Assembly (NCBI GenBank): GCA_016203115.1 | Contig: JACQNJ010000031.1 | Span: 1-53,614 of the forward strand | Source of the DNA: Candidatus Woesearchaeota archaeon | GTDB taxonomy: Archaea > Nanobdellota > Nanobdellia > SCGC-AAA011-G17 > GW2011-AR20 | Length of the DNA stretch: 53,614 nt | Direction: 5' to 3' | Position numbers and translations under genes: made by a program | In this document: piece after piece, positions 36,757-46,413 of the stretch | Numbering within the stretch: position 1 is the stretch's first letter | Layout of the letters: each line of letters begins with the position of its first letter | The notes under the pieces: generated by a model | Seen by the model: only the letters and a program-made list of their open reading frames with translations | Database searches by the model: none | What the model was told of the DNA's origin: nothing

Positions 36757-37632
36757 ATGGAAGAAAAGATAGAAGCATTTTACGACAAAAATTACAAAAA
36801 AATAATGATAATACCTGCATTAATTCTTTTATTAAGCTTAAGTTTTCTAGTCTACAACTATTCAACAACAGGGGAAATAATCAAAAGAGATGTGGAGTTA
36901 AAGGGAGGAATAGAGATAATGCTAGACAAGGAAGGCTTAACAGCTCAAGGGGTAGAACAAGTATTATCAGAAAATTATGAAGATTTTTCAGTCAGGGAAT
37001 TAAGCGATTTTTCATCGAGAAAAAGCTTGGGGGTAACAATAAAAATTAGCAATGCAGATGAAAAAGAAGTGAAATCCTATTTGGCTTCAAAAATAGATTT
37101 TGCTGAGGATCAATACAGCTCAAGGACAATAAATGCAGCATTTGCCTCAAGCTTTTATAGATCTTTGATTTTGGTTTTGATAATGTCCTTTGTCCTAATG
37201 GCCTTAACAGTTTTCATTTCATTTAAGACGTTTATACCTTCAGTTGCAGTAATAAGCGCAGCAGTTATAGACTTAACCGTAACTCTTGCAATAGTAAGCT
37301 TTCTAGGCATGAAGTTAAGTGCTCCAGGAATCACAGCTTTCCTGTTAATAATAGGTTACAGCATAGATACAGATGTTTTGCTAACAACAAGAATGATTAA
37401 AAGATCAGATTCAACTTTATTGAAAAGGATGATGTCTGGAATTAAAACAGGATTAACAATGAGTTTTGCTACAATAATAGCAATGATAGCAGCATTAATT
37501 TTTACAGTAAATCCAGTATTGCAGGAAATTTTCACAATAATATTAATTGCAATAATAATAGATATAATAGCTACTTATCTTGGAAATGGCCCAATGTTGA
37601 TGTGGTATGCTAAAAAGCGAGGTCTGCAATGA
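36757..37632 (+). CDS. secF: Protein-export membrane protein SecF
   Basis: DVELKGGIEIML; ITAFLLIIGYSIDTDVLLTTRMIKR. Confidence 0.95.
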   Translation: MEEKIEAFYDKNYKKIMIIPALILLLSLSFLVYNYSTTGEIIKRDVELKGGIEIMLDKEGLTAQGVEQVLSENYEDFSVRELSDFSSRKSLGVTIKISNADEKEVKSYLASKIDFAEDQYSSRTINAAFASSFYRSLILVLIMSFVLMALTVFISFKTFIPSVAVISAAVIDLTVTLAIVSFLGMKLSAPGITAFLLIIGYSIDTDVLLTTRMIKRSDSTLLKRMMSGIKTGLTMSFATIIAMIAALIFTVNPVLQEIFTIILIAIIIDIIATYLGNGPMLMWYAKKRGLQ

Positions 37633-39173
37633 TAAGCTCATTAATTAAAAGGCCTAGGATATTGATATTGTTATTTTTCCTTCTTTTAGTATTAGTTTCT
37701 ATAAATCCAAGTTTTAACAAAGAAGGAGTCTCAATAAAGAGTGTTGAAGCTTTAAGTGAAGCAGCGCAGTCAGGAATATCTGTTCCTCCTAATACCAACC
37801 CAAAAAACAGGGAAATAATTCAATCGTTGAATGGCATAGAAGTAAAAGACATTGATTCTTACATTCAGGAGCTTGAAAAGGCCAAGATTAATCAGAGTGT
37901 AAAAATTATAACTAATAAAAATGAGTATATTCTGGTAAAAAAAACAGATAATCTCGGCATTTCCGTAGGAAAAGTTGTAAGCTCTAACTTAAGAAAGGGT
38001 CTTGATTTGGAAGGGGGAAGCAGAGCGATTTTAGAGCCCCAAGAAAAGTTAACTGATTCAGAATTCAAGACATTAATGCAGATAATGGAGAATAGGTTAA
38101 ATGCTTTTGGCCTGTCTGATGTTCAAATAAGAGAAGCTTCTGATTTACTTGGAAACAAATTTGTGATAATTGAAATAGCCGGGGCAACTAGAGAAGACGT
38201 TGAAGATTTAATTGCAAAGCAAGGTAAGTTTGAAGCAAAAATTGATAATAAAACAGTCTTTACAGGAAGTAAAGAAGACTTGGTTAATGTATGTAAAGAT
38301 GATGGAACTTGTTCAGGCATAAGGAGCTGTATTCCTCTAGAGAATCAATATCAGTGTACTTTTGAATTCTCGATATCTTTATCGCCTAAAGCAGCTAAAA
38401 GCCAGGCAGATGCAACCTCCAAACTGGATATAAATGCCTCATCCTCTCTTACCATCAGGTACCTGAGCAAGCCTCTTGATCTTTACATTGATGATAAGCT
38501 GATAAGTAGTTTGCAAATAGCCTTAACATTAAAAGGAGTAGAAGCAACACAAATTAGCATTTCCGGTCCAGGTTATGGAGCAACCCAGGAAGATGCAATA
38601 AAAGATGCTACTCGCGAGATGAGCAAGCTCCAGACAATATTATTAACAGGAAGTTTGCCTGCTAAGCTTGATCTCCTGGAGTTAAGATCCATCAGCCCTG
38701 TTCTAGGAGAATCATTCCTTAGGAATGCAGTGCTTGTAGGTTTAATATCACTGTTGGCAGTTTGCTTATTTATATTTATCAGATACAAAAAATTCAAAAT
38801 AATCATCCCAATGGTTATAACCTTGGTTTCTGAAATCTCCATAATACTGGGATTTGCAGCTTTATTTAAGCAAAACATTGATATAGCAACAATTGCAGGA
38901 ATTATTGCAACAATAGGTACAGGGTTAAATGACCAGATTGTTATAACAGATGAAGTTCTAAAAGGCCAGCAATCTTCATTGAAGCAAAGCATAAAGAACG
39001 CGTTCTTCATAATTTTAGTGGCCTATGCCGCGATATTTGCAGCAATGCTTCCATTATTCTGGGCAGGAGCAGGTTTATTCAAGGGATTCGCTTTGGCAAC
39101 AATTGTAGGAGTAACAGCAGGTATATTAATTACAAGACCGGCTTTTGCAGCAATGCTTGAAGAAATTATATAG
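37629..39173 (+). CDS. secD: Protein-export membrane protein SecD
   Basis: LRKGLDLEGGSRAILEP; MENRLNAFGLSDVQIREASD; IIATIGTGLNDQIVITDEVLKG. Confidence 0.95.
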   Translation: MISSLIKRPRILILLFFLLLVLVSINPSFNKEGVSIKSVEALSEAAQSGISVPPNTNPKNREIIQSLNGIEVKDIDSYIQELEKAKINQSVKIITNKNEYILVKKTDNLGISVGKVVSSNLRKGLDLEGGSRAILEPQEKLTDSEFKTLMQIMENRLNAFGLSDVQIREASDLLGNKFVIIEIAGATREDVEDLIAKQGKFEAKIDNKTVFTGSKEDLVNVCKDDGTCSGIRSCIPLENQYQCTFEFSISLSPKAAKSQADATSKLDINASSSLTIRYLSKPLDLYIDDKLISSLQIALTLKGVEATQISISGPGYGATQEDAIKDATREMSKLQTILLTGSLPAKLDLLELRSISPVLGESFLRNAVLVGLISLLAVCLFIFIRYKKFKIIIPMVITLVSEISIILGFAALFKQNIDIATIAGIIATIGTGLNDQIVITDEVLKGQQSSLKQSIKNAFFIILVAYAAIFAAMLPLFWAGAGLFKGFALATIVGVTAGILITRPAFAAMLEEII

Positions 39174-39927
39174 TAAATTTATCAACCCATATGCTATTTG
39201 CTTCTTTATAAGATTCAGGAGTTCCAATATCCAGCCATGTCCACTCAGAACTATTATAAGTGTAGGCAAAAACGTTTTCTTCATGGATAAACCATTCTAT
39301 AAAATAACCCATTGCATCCGTGTTATTTTCTCCTTTTGATAAATATTTACTGAATCTTTTTAAGCTTGTTTTAGGAAGGAAATAGATTCCTGTGGAGCAT
39401 AAGGTTGAAGTGGGGTTATCGGGTTTTTCAGTAAAACTCATCACCCTGTCATCAGGACCAGTGCTTAAAACTCCAAATTTCTTTGCTTTTTCAAAATCTC
39501 CAACATCATATGCAACTAAAAAAGCATATTCTGAATACCTTCTCCTAAACTTTCTTAAAGCATCTTCTAAGTTAAAATCAAACAAATTATCAGGAAAAAC
39601 AATCATTACATCATCAGAAATTTTAGATCTTTCTAATACTAAACCTATGTCTCTTATTGTTCCTCTTCTGTCCTCATTTGATTTGGAGCCATCGTTCAAT
39701 ACTTCAATAGGCTTTCCTATTCTTATTGCAGTATGATTTGCAAAATGTCGATAAAATCTGTCATTTGTAATTAAATAAATCTTATCTATCTCACCTATCC
39801 TGTCAATTTTGTCTAAAGTATAATCAAGAATAGGTTTTCCTAAAACAGGGAGTAGTTGTTTAGGAACGCACTCTGCAACTTCTCCAAATCTTGTAGCATA
39901 TCCCGCAACAGGCAAAATTGCTTTCAT
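39166..39927 (-). CDS. Sugar-phosphate nucleotidyltransferase
   Basis: MKAILPVAGYATRFGEVAECVPKQLLPVLGKPILDYTLDKI; VFPDNLFDF. Confidence 0.9.
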   Translation of the reverse strand: MKAILPVAGYATRFGEVAECVPKQLLPVLGKPILDYTLDKIDRIGEIDKIYLITNDRFYRHFANHTAIRIGKPIEVLNDGSKSNEDRRGTIRDIGLVLERSKISDDVMIVFPDNLFDFNLEDALRKFRRRYSEYAFLVAYDVGDFEKAKKFGVLSTGPDDRVMSFTEKPDNPTSTLCSTGIYFLPKTSLKRFSKYLSKGENNTDAMGYFIEWFIHEENVFAYTYNSSEWTWLDIGTPESYKEANSIWVDKFTI

Positions 39928-39975
39928 ATATTATAAGTTTAAACAAAAACAATTTAAATGTTACTTAAAAATATT

Positions 39976-40086
39976 CGCGGGGACTGGGATTTGAACCCAG
40001 ATATCCAAAGGAAACCGGTTTTCACAACTCGATTCGAGATTCGCCTATTAGAAATCCGGCGCAATACCGAGTTATGCGATCCCCGC
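39976..40086 (-). tRNA. Intron-containing tRNA, Arg(TCT)-like anticodon arm with a long (14-nt) variable region; identity not fully resolved
   Basis: Acceptor GCGGGGA/TCCCCGC; CCGGATTTCTAAT|28-nt insertion 40019-40046|CCGG gives CCGGA-TTTCTAA-TCCGG; T arm CTGGG-TTCAAAT-CCCAG; G73; variable region TTTCCTTTGGATAT. Confidence 0.7.
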
Positions 40087-40119
40087 ACATTTTTTATAAA
40101 TTATGTATCTTAAAAAGAT

Positions 40120-40515
40120 ATGGATCTATCCAGGCATTTTCTTATTAGCTGTATATTAAGTATTTTGCTATTCCCTCTTTATGGGGCATCTTCTTTTTTA
40201 GTTTTCCTATCGGGGTTTTTAATAGATATAGATCATTATATCTGGTATGCTTTAAAATTTAGAGATTTAAATCTAAAAAATTCCTACGTCTTCCACAAAA
40301 AAAGAAAACAATTAATAGAAATAGACCGATTGCATATATTTCATGTTTTTGAGTTTTGGTTATTAATATTGATAATTTCTTTAATATTTTATATCCCAAC
40401 AATAATGATTGGATTAGTAATTCACTTGATTATGGACTTTTCGGAAATGCCTATCACAAGTAAAAACCTAAGAAGCACTTCATTAATTTTATGGTTGTAT
40501 AAATACAAAGTTTAA
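40120..40515 (+). CDS. Small membrane protein, possibly DUF457-like metal-dependent hydrolase family
   Basis: GFLIDIDHYIWY, VIHLIMDFSEM; TM segments. Confidence 0.5.
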   Translation: MDLSRHFLISCILSILLFPLYGASSFLVFLSGFLIDIDHYIWYALKFRDLNLKNSYVFHKKRKQLIEIDRLHIFHVFEFWLLILIISLIFYIPTIMIGLVIHLIMDFSEMPITSKNLRSTSLILWLYKYKV

Positions 40516-41477
40516 TCCTCAATCTTTTCAATGTACGCTTTCACGAAAGTGGCAAATATCGCCAAGATCCATGGCCCAAATACAACTCCAATAAGCCCCA
40601 TAAATTTAATTCCCCCTAAAACCCCCAGCACAACAGCTATTGGGTGTAGTTTAGACTTATCCCCTATTAATTTCGATTTTAAAATAGATTCAATAGGGGT
40701 CACAATTAAAACACCAATTAATACAATGCCTAAAGCAGCTATATTATTCCCATCAAGATATTTTATAACAGCAGCAGGAGCCCACACTAAAACAGGGCCT
40801 AATGCAGGCAGCAGTGAAAATATTAAAACAACAAACCCCCATAAGAAAGGAGCCGGCACGTCAAATATGTAAAATGTTATCACAATCACAATGGCCTGTA
40901 ATATCCCAGTTAACAATAAACCATAAACAACAGCATGTGTTATATTCTTGAATTCATCAATAAACAAATTCTTATCTTTTCTGCTTAAAGGGATCATGCT
41001 TTCTATTTTGTCTAGTAAAGTTTCTCCATCTCTAAAAAAATAAAATAGCACAAATAAGGTTATGAACAAGTTTAGCAGGAAATTAGGTATGGTTAAGAAT
41101 AATTCTGGCGCCTTTCCCAAAAACAAGGGTGCAATTCTATCAATAATAGGAGAAAATGACTGTAGTATAGGCAGAGAAGACTGGTTTAATCTAGAAAACA
41201 GCAGCAAGGATTCCTTTACCAAGGAGTTAATAGCAAAATAGGAGGGGACAATAACCAAAGCACATAGCAAAATCACCATAATAAAAGAGCTTAAGGTATT
41301 ATTCTTTATCCTGCTGTTTATTGCATTGTATACTGGATAAAACAAATAAGCTAAAAGTAGGCTGGACAGCACGGCAATAATAAATGGCTTGATAACCGTA
41401 AAAGATAATATTGACACAAGTAAAAAAACAGCAAGTATTATGTAAGAATAATACTTCTTCGGGGATATAGCCTCCAT
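40512..41477 (-). CDS. AI-2E family transporter (PerM/YdiK-like)
   Basis: PFLWGFVVLIFSLLPALGPVLVWAPAAV; LHPIAVVLGVLGGIKFMGLIGVVFGPWIL. Confidence 0.9.
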   Translation of the reverse strand: MEAISPKKYYSYIILAVFLLVSILSFTVIKPFIIAVLSSLLLAYLFYPVYNAINSRIKNNTLSSFIMVILLCALVIVPSYFAINSLVKESLLLFSRLNQSSLPILQSFSPIIDRIAPLFLGKAPELFLTIPNFLLNLFITLFVLFYFFRDGETLLDKIESMIPLSRKDKNLFIDEFKNITHAVVYGLLLTGILQAIVIVITFYIFDVPAPFLWGFVVLIFSLLPALGPVLVWAPAAVIKYLDGNNIAALGIVLIGVLIVTPIESILKSKLIGDKSKLHPIAVVLGVLGGIKFMGLIGVVFGPWILAIFATFVKAYIEKIED

Positions 41478-41615
41478 AAATTATTTTACTCTTTTTGAAT
41501 ATATAAAATTACCTATGAAACTTATGAAGGTTTAAATCTTTAAAAAATTTCTTTTTTTAGCTCTACCCTGCAATTTTTAGAAACACTTAAAAAAGCCTAA
41601 AACTCCTTTATCTCA

Positions 41616-41963
41616 ATGAAAACAGAAGTTCTAAGGAAGAGAGAAATAGTAGGCCTAGTTGAAAAGGTTAAAATAGAAGGCAAAGAAGTTCTGGCAAAAA
41701 TAGATACTGGAGCCAATAGATCTTCAATAGATATTAACCTAGCAGCAGAATTAAAGTTAGGACCAATAATAGCAGTTAGGGATTATACGAATGTGCATGG
41801 AAAAACATCAAGGGTCGTTTTAAAGGCAAAACTAGAAATAAAAGGCAGAAAATTCAATGGGATATTCAATATTATGGATAGGAAAAGATTAAAATATAGG
41901 GTGTTACTCGGAGATTCTATACTTAAGAAAGGAAAATTTATAATCGATCCGCTGAAAAAATGA
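41616..41963 (+). CDS. RimK-associated retropepsin-like/ATP-dependent zinc protease family (RimB-like)
   Basis: VLAKIDTGANRSSIDINLAAEL; YRVLLGDSILKKGKFIIDPLKK. Confidence 0.85.
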   Translation: MKTEVLRKREIVGLVEKVKIEGKEVLAKIDTGANRSSIDINLAAELKLGPIIAVRDYTNVHGKTSRVVLKAKLEIKGRKFNGIFNIMDRKRLKYRVLLGDSILKKGKFIIDPLKK

Positions 41964-43039
41964 AATTAGCAATAATAAGCTTGAGCAGTATCAGTAGCCA
42001 GATGATTGCTGAAAAAGCAAAATCTTTCTTTGATGAAGTAGATATGCTTAATATAAAAAAGATAGAGGTGCATTTGGGCTCTAAAAACAAGCATCAGATA
42101 ATCTACGAAGGTAAGCCAATAAAAGACTATGACTGTGTTTACTGTAAAGGCTCATATAAATACGCGCTGTTATCGAGAAGTGTTATAGCAGTTTTAGAAG
42201 ATAAATGTTATACTCCATTATTGCCAGAATCCTATACTCTGGGCCATGATAAATTCTTAACGTTAATAGAATTGCAAAAGTCAGGCATTGAAATTCCAAA
42301 AACATATTTAGCAGGAACAGTAGAGGAAGCAAAGAAACTTGTTGCAAGCTCTCATTTTCCGGCAATTATAAAGATTCCATCAGGAACACATGGCAAAGGG
42401 GTCATGTTTGCAGATTCTGTAGAAAGTGCAAACTCAATCTTGGATGCCTTAGAGGTTTTCAAGCAGCCTTATATTATACAAGAATATGTAGAAACAGGAG
42501 CAACAGACTTAAGAGCCTTAGTTTTAGGTAATAAAGTTATAACAGCGATGCAGAGAAAAGCTCCAAAAGGGGAGTTAAGAGCCAATATCCACATGGGTGG
42601 TAAAGGCAAAAAAATTGATTTAGATCCTGACACAGAATACATTGCTGTGAAAAGCGCTAAGAGTGTTAAGGCAGAGATATGTGCAATTGATATATTAAAG
42701 GGCTTAAGGCCTTATGTAGTTGAAGTAAATGTAAGTCCAGGCATTCAGGGTCTGACAAAAGCAACAAAAATGGATATAGCTTATGAAATCGCAAAATTCC
42801 TTTTTGATAGGACAAAAGAATTTCAGGCTATGAAAACAGACAAGGATTATAAAAAAGTAATGAAAGAGTTAAAGCAAAAAGAGTCCAACGAATTCTTAGC
42901 AACTCTGAGCATTAAAGCTGGGATTATAAGGTTGCCAGAATCAGTAACTGCTTCAACCAATTTCAAGCCGGATGATGAAGTAGTCATAAAAGTGACGGAA
43001 GGAAAGGTTTCTATTGAAAAACATGACATAGAAAAATGA
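41960..43039 (+). CDS. rimK: RimK-family ATP-grasp ligase with C-terminal AbrB-like segment
   Basis: PAIIKIPSGTHGKGVMFADS; YIIQEYVETGATDLRALVLGNKVITAMQR; VEVNVSPGIQGL; C-terminal AGIIRLPESVTASTNFKPDDEVVIKVTEGKV. Confidence 0.88.
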   Translation: MKLAIISLSSISSQMIAEKAKSFFDEVDMLNIKKIEVHLGSKNKHQIIYEGKPIKDYDCVYCKGSYKYALLSRSVIAVLEDKCYTPLLPESYTLGHDKFLTLIELQKSGIEIPKTYLAGTVEEAKKLVASSHFPAIIKIPSGTHGKGVMFADSVESANSILDALEVFKQPYIIQEYVETGATDLRALVLGNKVITAMQRKAPKGELRANIHMGGKGKKIDLDPDTEYIAVKSAKSVKAEICAIDILKGLRPYVVEVNVSPGIQGLTKATKMDIAYEIAKFLFDRTKEFQAMKTDKDYKKVMKELKQKESNEFLATLSIKAGIIRLPESVTASTNFKPDDEVVIKVTEGKVSIEKHDIEK

Positions 43040-43728
43040 TTCAGGAAAATATTCACTCAAAGATTCTTGAAATAAAAGAAATAGCAGAATTTACAAAAGC
43101 ATTTGTTCTTGAAAAGCCTAAAAACTTTGATTATCTCCCTGGTCAACATGTATTCATAGAAATAGCTCCTGAAAATGGAAAGCCCTTTTCTCTGGTTTCA
43201 TCACCAACAGAAAATTTTTTGGAGTTTGCAACAATCATCCGTAATGACAGCCCATTCAAGCAGGAGTTAAATGCTTTGCATCCAGGAGATAAATTGATAG
43301 TATCTGGTCCTTATAGTAAAAAATTTTATTATGAAGATGAAGAGAAAGATATAGCTTTCATAGCAGGAGGAATTGGCATAACTCCTTTTATCGGAATTCT
43401 AAGGTATTTGACTTTTAAAAATATGAATACAAGGGTTACTCTGCTTTATTCAAATAAAACCTTCAAGAACACAGCTTTTAGAAAAGAATTAGACTCATTA
43501 GTAGAAAAAAATAATAATATAAGAATAGTCTCCACAATGACAGAAGATCCAGCTTACAAGGGCAATAAAGGCAGGATTGATAAAAAATTTATTCAGGATC
43601 ATATAGAAAATATCCAGGATAAAACCTGGTATATTGCAGGAGCTCCAAAGATGGTAGAAATCATGTATAAAATATTAAAAGAGTTTAATGTTAAAACTAT
43701 TAAACTGGATTCTTTTACTGGTTATTAA
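43036..43728 (+). CDS. FAD-binding oxidoreductase (ferredoxin-NADP reductase family)
   Basis: PGQHVFIEIAPENGKPFSLVSSP; IAFIAGGIGITPFIGIL; WYIAGAPKMVEIM. Confidence 0.88.
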   Translation: MIQENIHSKILEIKEIAEFTKAFVLEKPKNFDYLPGQHVFIEIAPENGKPFSLVSSPTENFLEFATIIRNDSPFKQELNALHPGDKLIVSGPYSKKFYYEDEEKDIAFIAGGIGITPFIGILRYLTFKNMNTRVTLLYSNKTFKNTAFRKELDSLVEKNNNIRIVSTMTEDPAYKGNKGRIDKKFIQDHIENIQDKTWYIAGAPKMVEIMYKILKEFNVKTIKLDSFTGY

Positions 43729-43765
43729 GCAAAACCTTTAAAAATCTATAGAATCAGGAGGTCTT

Positions 43766-44470
43766 ATGGACGTCGCAGTATTATACTCGGGGGGAAAAGA
43801 TAGCACCTATGCTATTGACTTCTGCAAAGAAAAAGGGTGGAATATTAAATACCTATTAAGTATTAAACCTACAAGAAGGGATTGCTATTTATTCCATTAT
43901 CCAACTGTTGAATTTACAAAAGAGTTTGCTAAGATATTAAACATTCCACATATTTACACAACTTGTGATGTAGCAGATCCAAAACAAGAAGCTGAAATAG
44001 TAAAAAATATTATGGAAAAGAACAAAGTAGATGCTTTAGTTTTAGGTGGAATAGGATTGCAAGAGACTCAAATAGCCAGTTTGCAAAAAGCATTACTTCC
44101 TTTAAAGGTAGAGGTATTTGCAGCACATGCAGGGTATGATCACGAAGAGTTAGTTCAAGAGATGTTAGACAAAGGCTACAAATTTATAATCTCTCAAGTG
44201 GCAGCAGATGGTTTAACAGAATATTGGCTTGGTAAAGAGATAACAGAAGATTCTTTCAAGGACTTAAAAAAGTTGTCACAAAAACATGGGTTTCATATAG
44301 GCTTTGAAGGAGGTCATGCAGACTCTCTAGTAATTGATGGTCCAATTTTCAGTAAGAAATTAACCATCTTAGAAGGAAAAAAAATTATGGAAAAGGAATT
44401 TGACGGTTATCTGGAAATTACTAAGTGGCAATTTGCGAAAAAAACTGCTTCTCAAAAATTAAATCTTTAA
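43766..44470 (+). CDS. dph6: Diphthine--ammonia ligase-like (Dph6 family ATP pyrophosphatase)
   Basis: VAVLYSGGKDSTYAIDFCKEKGW; LGGIGLQETQIAS; EYWLGKEIT; FEGGHADSLVIDGPIF. Confidence 0.9.
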   Translation: MDVAVLYSGGKDSTYAIDFCKEKGWNIKYLLSIKPTRRDCYLFHYPTVEFTKEFAKILNIPHIYTTCDVADPKQEAEIVKNIMEKNKVDALVLGGIGLQETQIASLQKALLPLKVEVFAAHAGYDHEELVQEMLDKGYKFIISQVAADGLTEYWLGKEITEDSFKDLKKLSQKHGFHIGFEGGHADSLVIDGPIFSKKLTILEGKKIMEKEFDGYLEITKWQFAKKTASQKLNL

Positions 44471-45106
44471 GAATCTGGGTAATTCCCTGATTGATTTTAA
44501 AACAGCAGCAGGTTTATGCTTCATTAATACCGTTTTACTGTAGTGTCCAGTCAAAACTCCAATGCCTTTGACCTTGGCTTTCCTTGCAGCAATGATGTCA
44601 TAAACAGAATCTCCAACCATATACTCTGGTTTATGTTTTAGCAATTTTTTAGCTTTCAAAATTTCATCAGGATAGGGTTTAGAATGTTTTACTTTATCGC
44701 TTCCTATTATCAAATCAAAGAGTTTTGGGTCAAGCTTGCTGCCCTTTAGCAAGTACATCACACTTCCCTGCTCTGTATTAGAAAGGATAGCAATTAAATA
44801 CTTCTTTTTTAGTCTTTTAAGAGCATTCTCGACACCACTTATTTTTTTTGCGTATTTGTAAGAAAAGTGGATAAGATATCTATTATGCATCCTTATTAAT
44901 TCCTTTCTTTCAATTAAATTGCTCCCAGGCATTAATATCTCGGCTATCTCGAGCTTCGGCCTTCCAAAGAACTTAACAATATGCCTTTCATCGCACCCAT
45001 TGTACCCTAATTTTTTCAAGGCATAACTATAAGCTTCTACATGGGATTTATCAGAAAGAATCAATGTATTATCTAGATCTAGGCATATTAACTTCTTTTT
45101 GTCCAT
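44459..45106 (-). CDS. HAD-superfamily hydrolase (phosphoglycolate phosphatase-like)
   Basis: KKLICLDLDNTLILS; IAILSNTEQG; MVGDSVYDIIAARKAK. Confidence 0.9.
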   Translation of the reverse strand: MDKKKLICLDLDNTLILSDKSHVEAYSYALKKLGYNGCDERHIVKFFGRPKLEIAEILMPGSNLIERKELIRMHNRYLIHFSYKYAKKISGVENALKRLKKKYLIAILSNTEQGSVMYLLKGSKLDPKLFDLIIGSDKVKHSKPYPDEILKAKKLLKHKPEYMVGDSVYDIIAARKAKVKGIGVLTGHYSKTVLMKHKPAAVLKSIRELPRFLKI

Positions 45107-45148
45107 ATTCTATCAACAATATAAATAGTATATAAACTTTTACAAAAT

Positions 45149-45979
45149 TCAGGTAATAACAAAATTAATTATACCTAGTGAAAAAAATATCAATAGTACA
45201 CCTAAAGCTAGCATAACAATCCCTGTAACCAGCCTCATCCATCTTCTTCCAGACTGTTTCCACTCTTTAACTTTTTTAGTACTCATGCCAAAATAAGTTA
45301 ATCCTAAGATTGTAATAAGAGGCAATACAAATATAAAATTATAAAATAATAAATACGAAACAATAGTAAAATTTAGTCCTATTTTAGAAAGTAGGGTGGT
45401 GATGGCTAGATAAGGGCCCCCTGTACAGGGCAATTCAACACCAGCAACAAATATGCCTAATAAGATAGTTCCAGGAATGGTAACATTTTTGATATATTTC
45501 TTTATTCTCTTGGCATTTTTAGGAGAGATGCTCAAGCTAAAACCTTTGCCATACCAGAAAAAATCTTTAATTTCAACTAATCCTCCTAGAATAACAATAA
45601 GAGCAACAATGACGCCTATAAAATTAGAGACGGAAATAGCGCCGAGTAAAGGGACTGTAAAAATTAAGGCTCCAATTTTCTGCAAAAAAAACAATAACCC
45701 AATTCCAGCTAGAAAATAAGTAACATAAACAGCAGTAATATAGATAAGTCCGACCCTCAGCATCTTTTTTTTGTCATGGGATAAAAGCAATAATGTCCCA
45801 ATCAATAAAATCAAAACACCAATAGCGCAAGGATTGATGCTGTCAATTAGAGCAGTAGTAATCACAACAGGCAATGTAGGCAGTTCTACTGTAACCATGC
45901 TGGTTAAACCATTTCCTAAAATCATGCCTATTAAAGCAAGAAATCCTCCAGCAATTAAAGCAAGGTAAAAATGTTTCAT
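45149..45979 (-). CDS. CcdA/DsbD-like transmembrane electron-transfer protein
   Basis: ALIDSINPCAIGVLILLIGTLLLL; FVAGVELPCTGGPYLAITTLL (paired Cys in TMs). Confidence 0.88.
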   Translation of the reverse strand: MKHFYLALIAGGFLALIGMILGNGLTSMVTVELPTLPVVITTALIDSINPCAIGVLILLIGTLLLLSHDKKKMLRVGLIYITAVYVTYFLAGIGLLFFLQKIGALIFTVPLLGAISVSNFIGVIVALIVILGGLVEIKDFFWYGKGFSLSISPKNAKRIKKYIKNVTIPGTILLGIFVAGVELPCTGGPYLAITTLLSKIGLNFTIVSYLLFYNFIFVLPLITILGLTYFGMSTKKVKEWKQSGRRWMRLVTGIVMLALGVLLIFFSLGIINFVIT

Positions 45980-46413
45980 AAGGTACAGCCGCTTTTTTGA
46001 GCTAAGACTTCAAACTCCTGTACTCCAATTAAAACTTCGTCATTAGGAAATTCCCAAGTTGGATATTTTTCTACTTTTTTCTCTAAGCACAACTCTGATT
46101 GAGGATCATCACCTCTCGGATCGCATTCAACATAAACTCCTTCTTTAATAATATCATAAGACTTTCCAAACATTTTCTGCTGTTTCGCACAGTTAGGGCA
46201 CCAAAATGCTCCATATTCCTTAACACCTTTTTCCTTTAAACAAGTAGCCAATCCATCAAGTTGTTCCCGGGTATATTTACTCCCATTGCATCCAGCTATA
46301 ATCAATAGCCCAATTAAAAGAACAATAATTAAGACCTTCATTTTTTCTCCTCTTTCATAAGAATATAAGAAACAATTAATGTAATAATAATTAAAATATC
46401 CCCAATCAAACAA
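45976..46413 (-). CDS. Thioredoxin-like protein, membrane anchored
   Basis: YGAFWCPNCAKQQKMFG (CPNC); signal/lipobox LLIIAGC; start likely MKVLIIVL. Confidence 0.85.
   Translation of the reverse strand: MFDWGYFNYYYINCFLYSYERGEKMKVLIIVLLIGLLIIAGCNGSKYTREQLDGLATCLKEKGVKEYGAFWCPNCAKQQKMFGKSYDIIKEGVYVECDPRGDDPQSELCLEKKVEKYPTWEFPNDEVLIGVQEFEVLAQKSGCTL

Noticed and set aside
38573-39010. Minus-strand ORF of 145 aa inside secD
   Set aside because: SecD on the plus strand is unambiguous; this is an antisense shadow.
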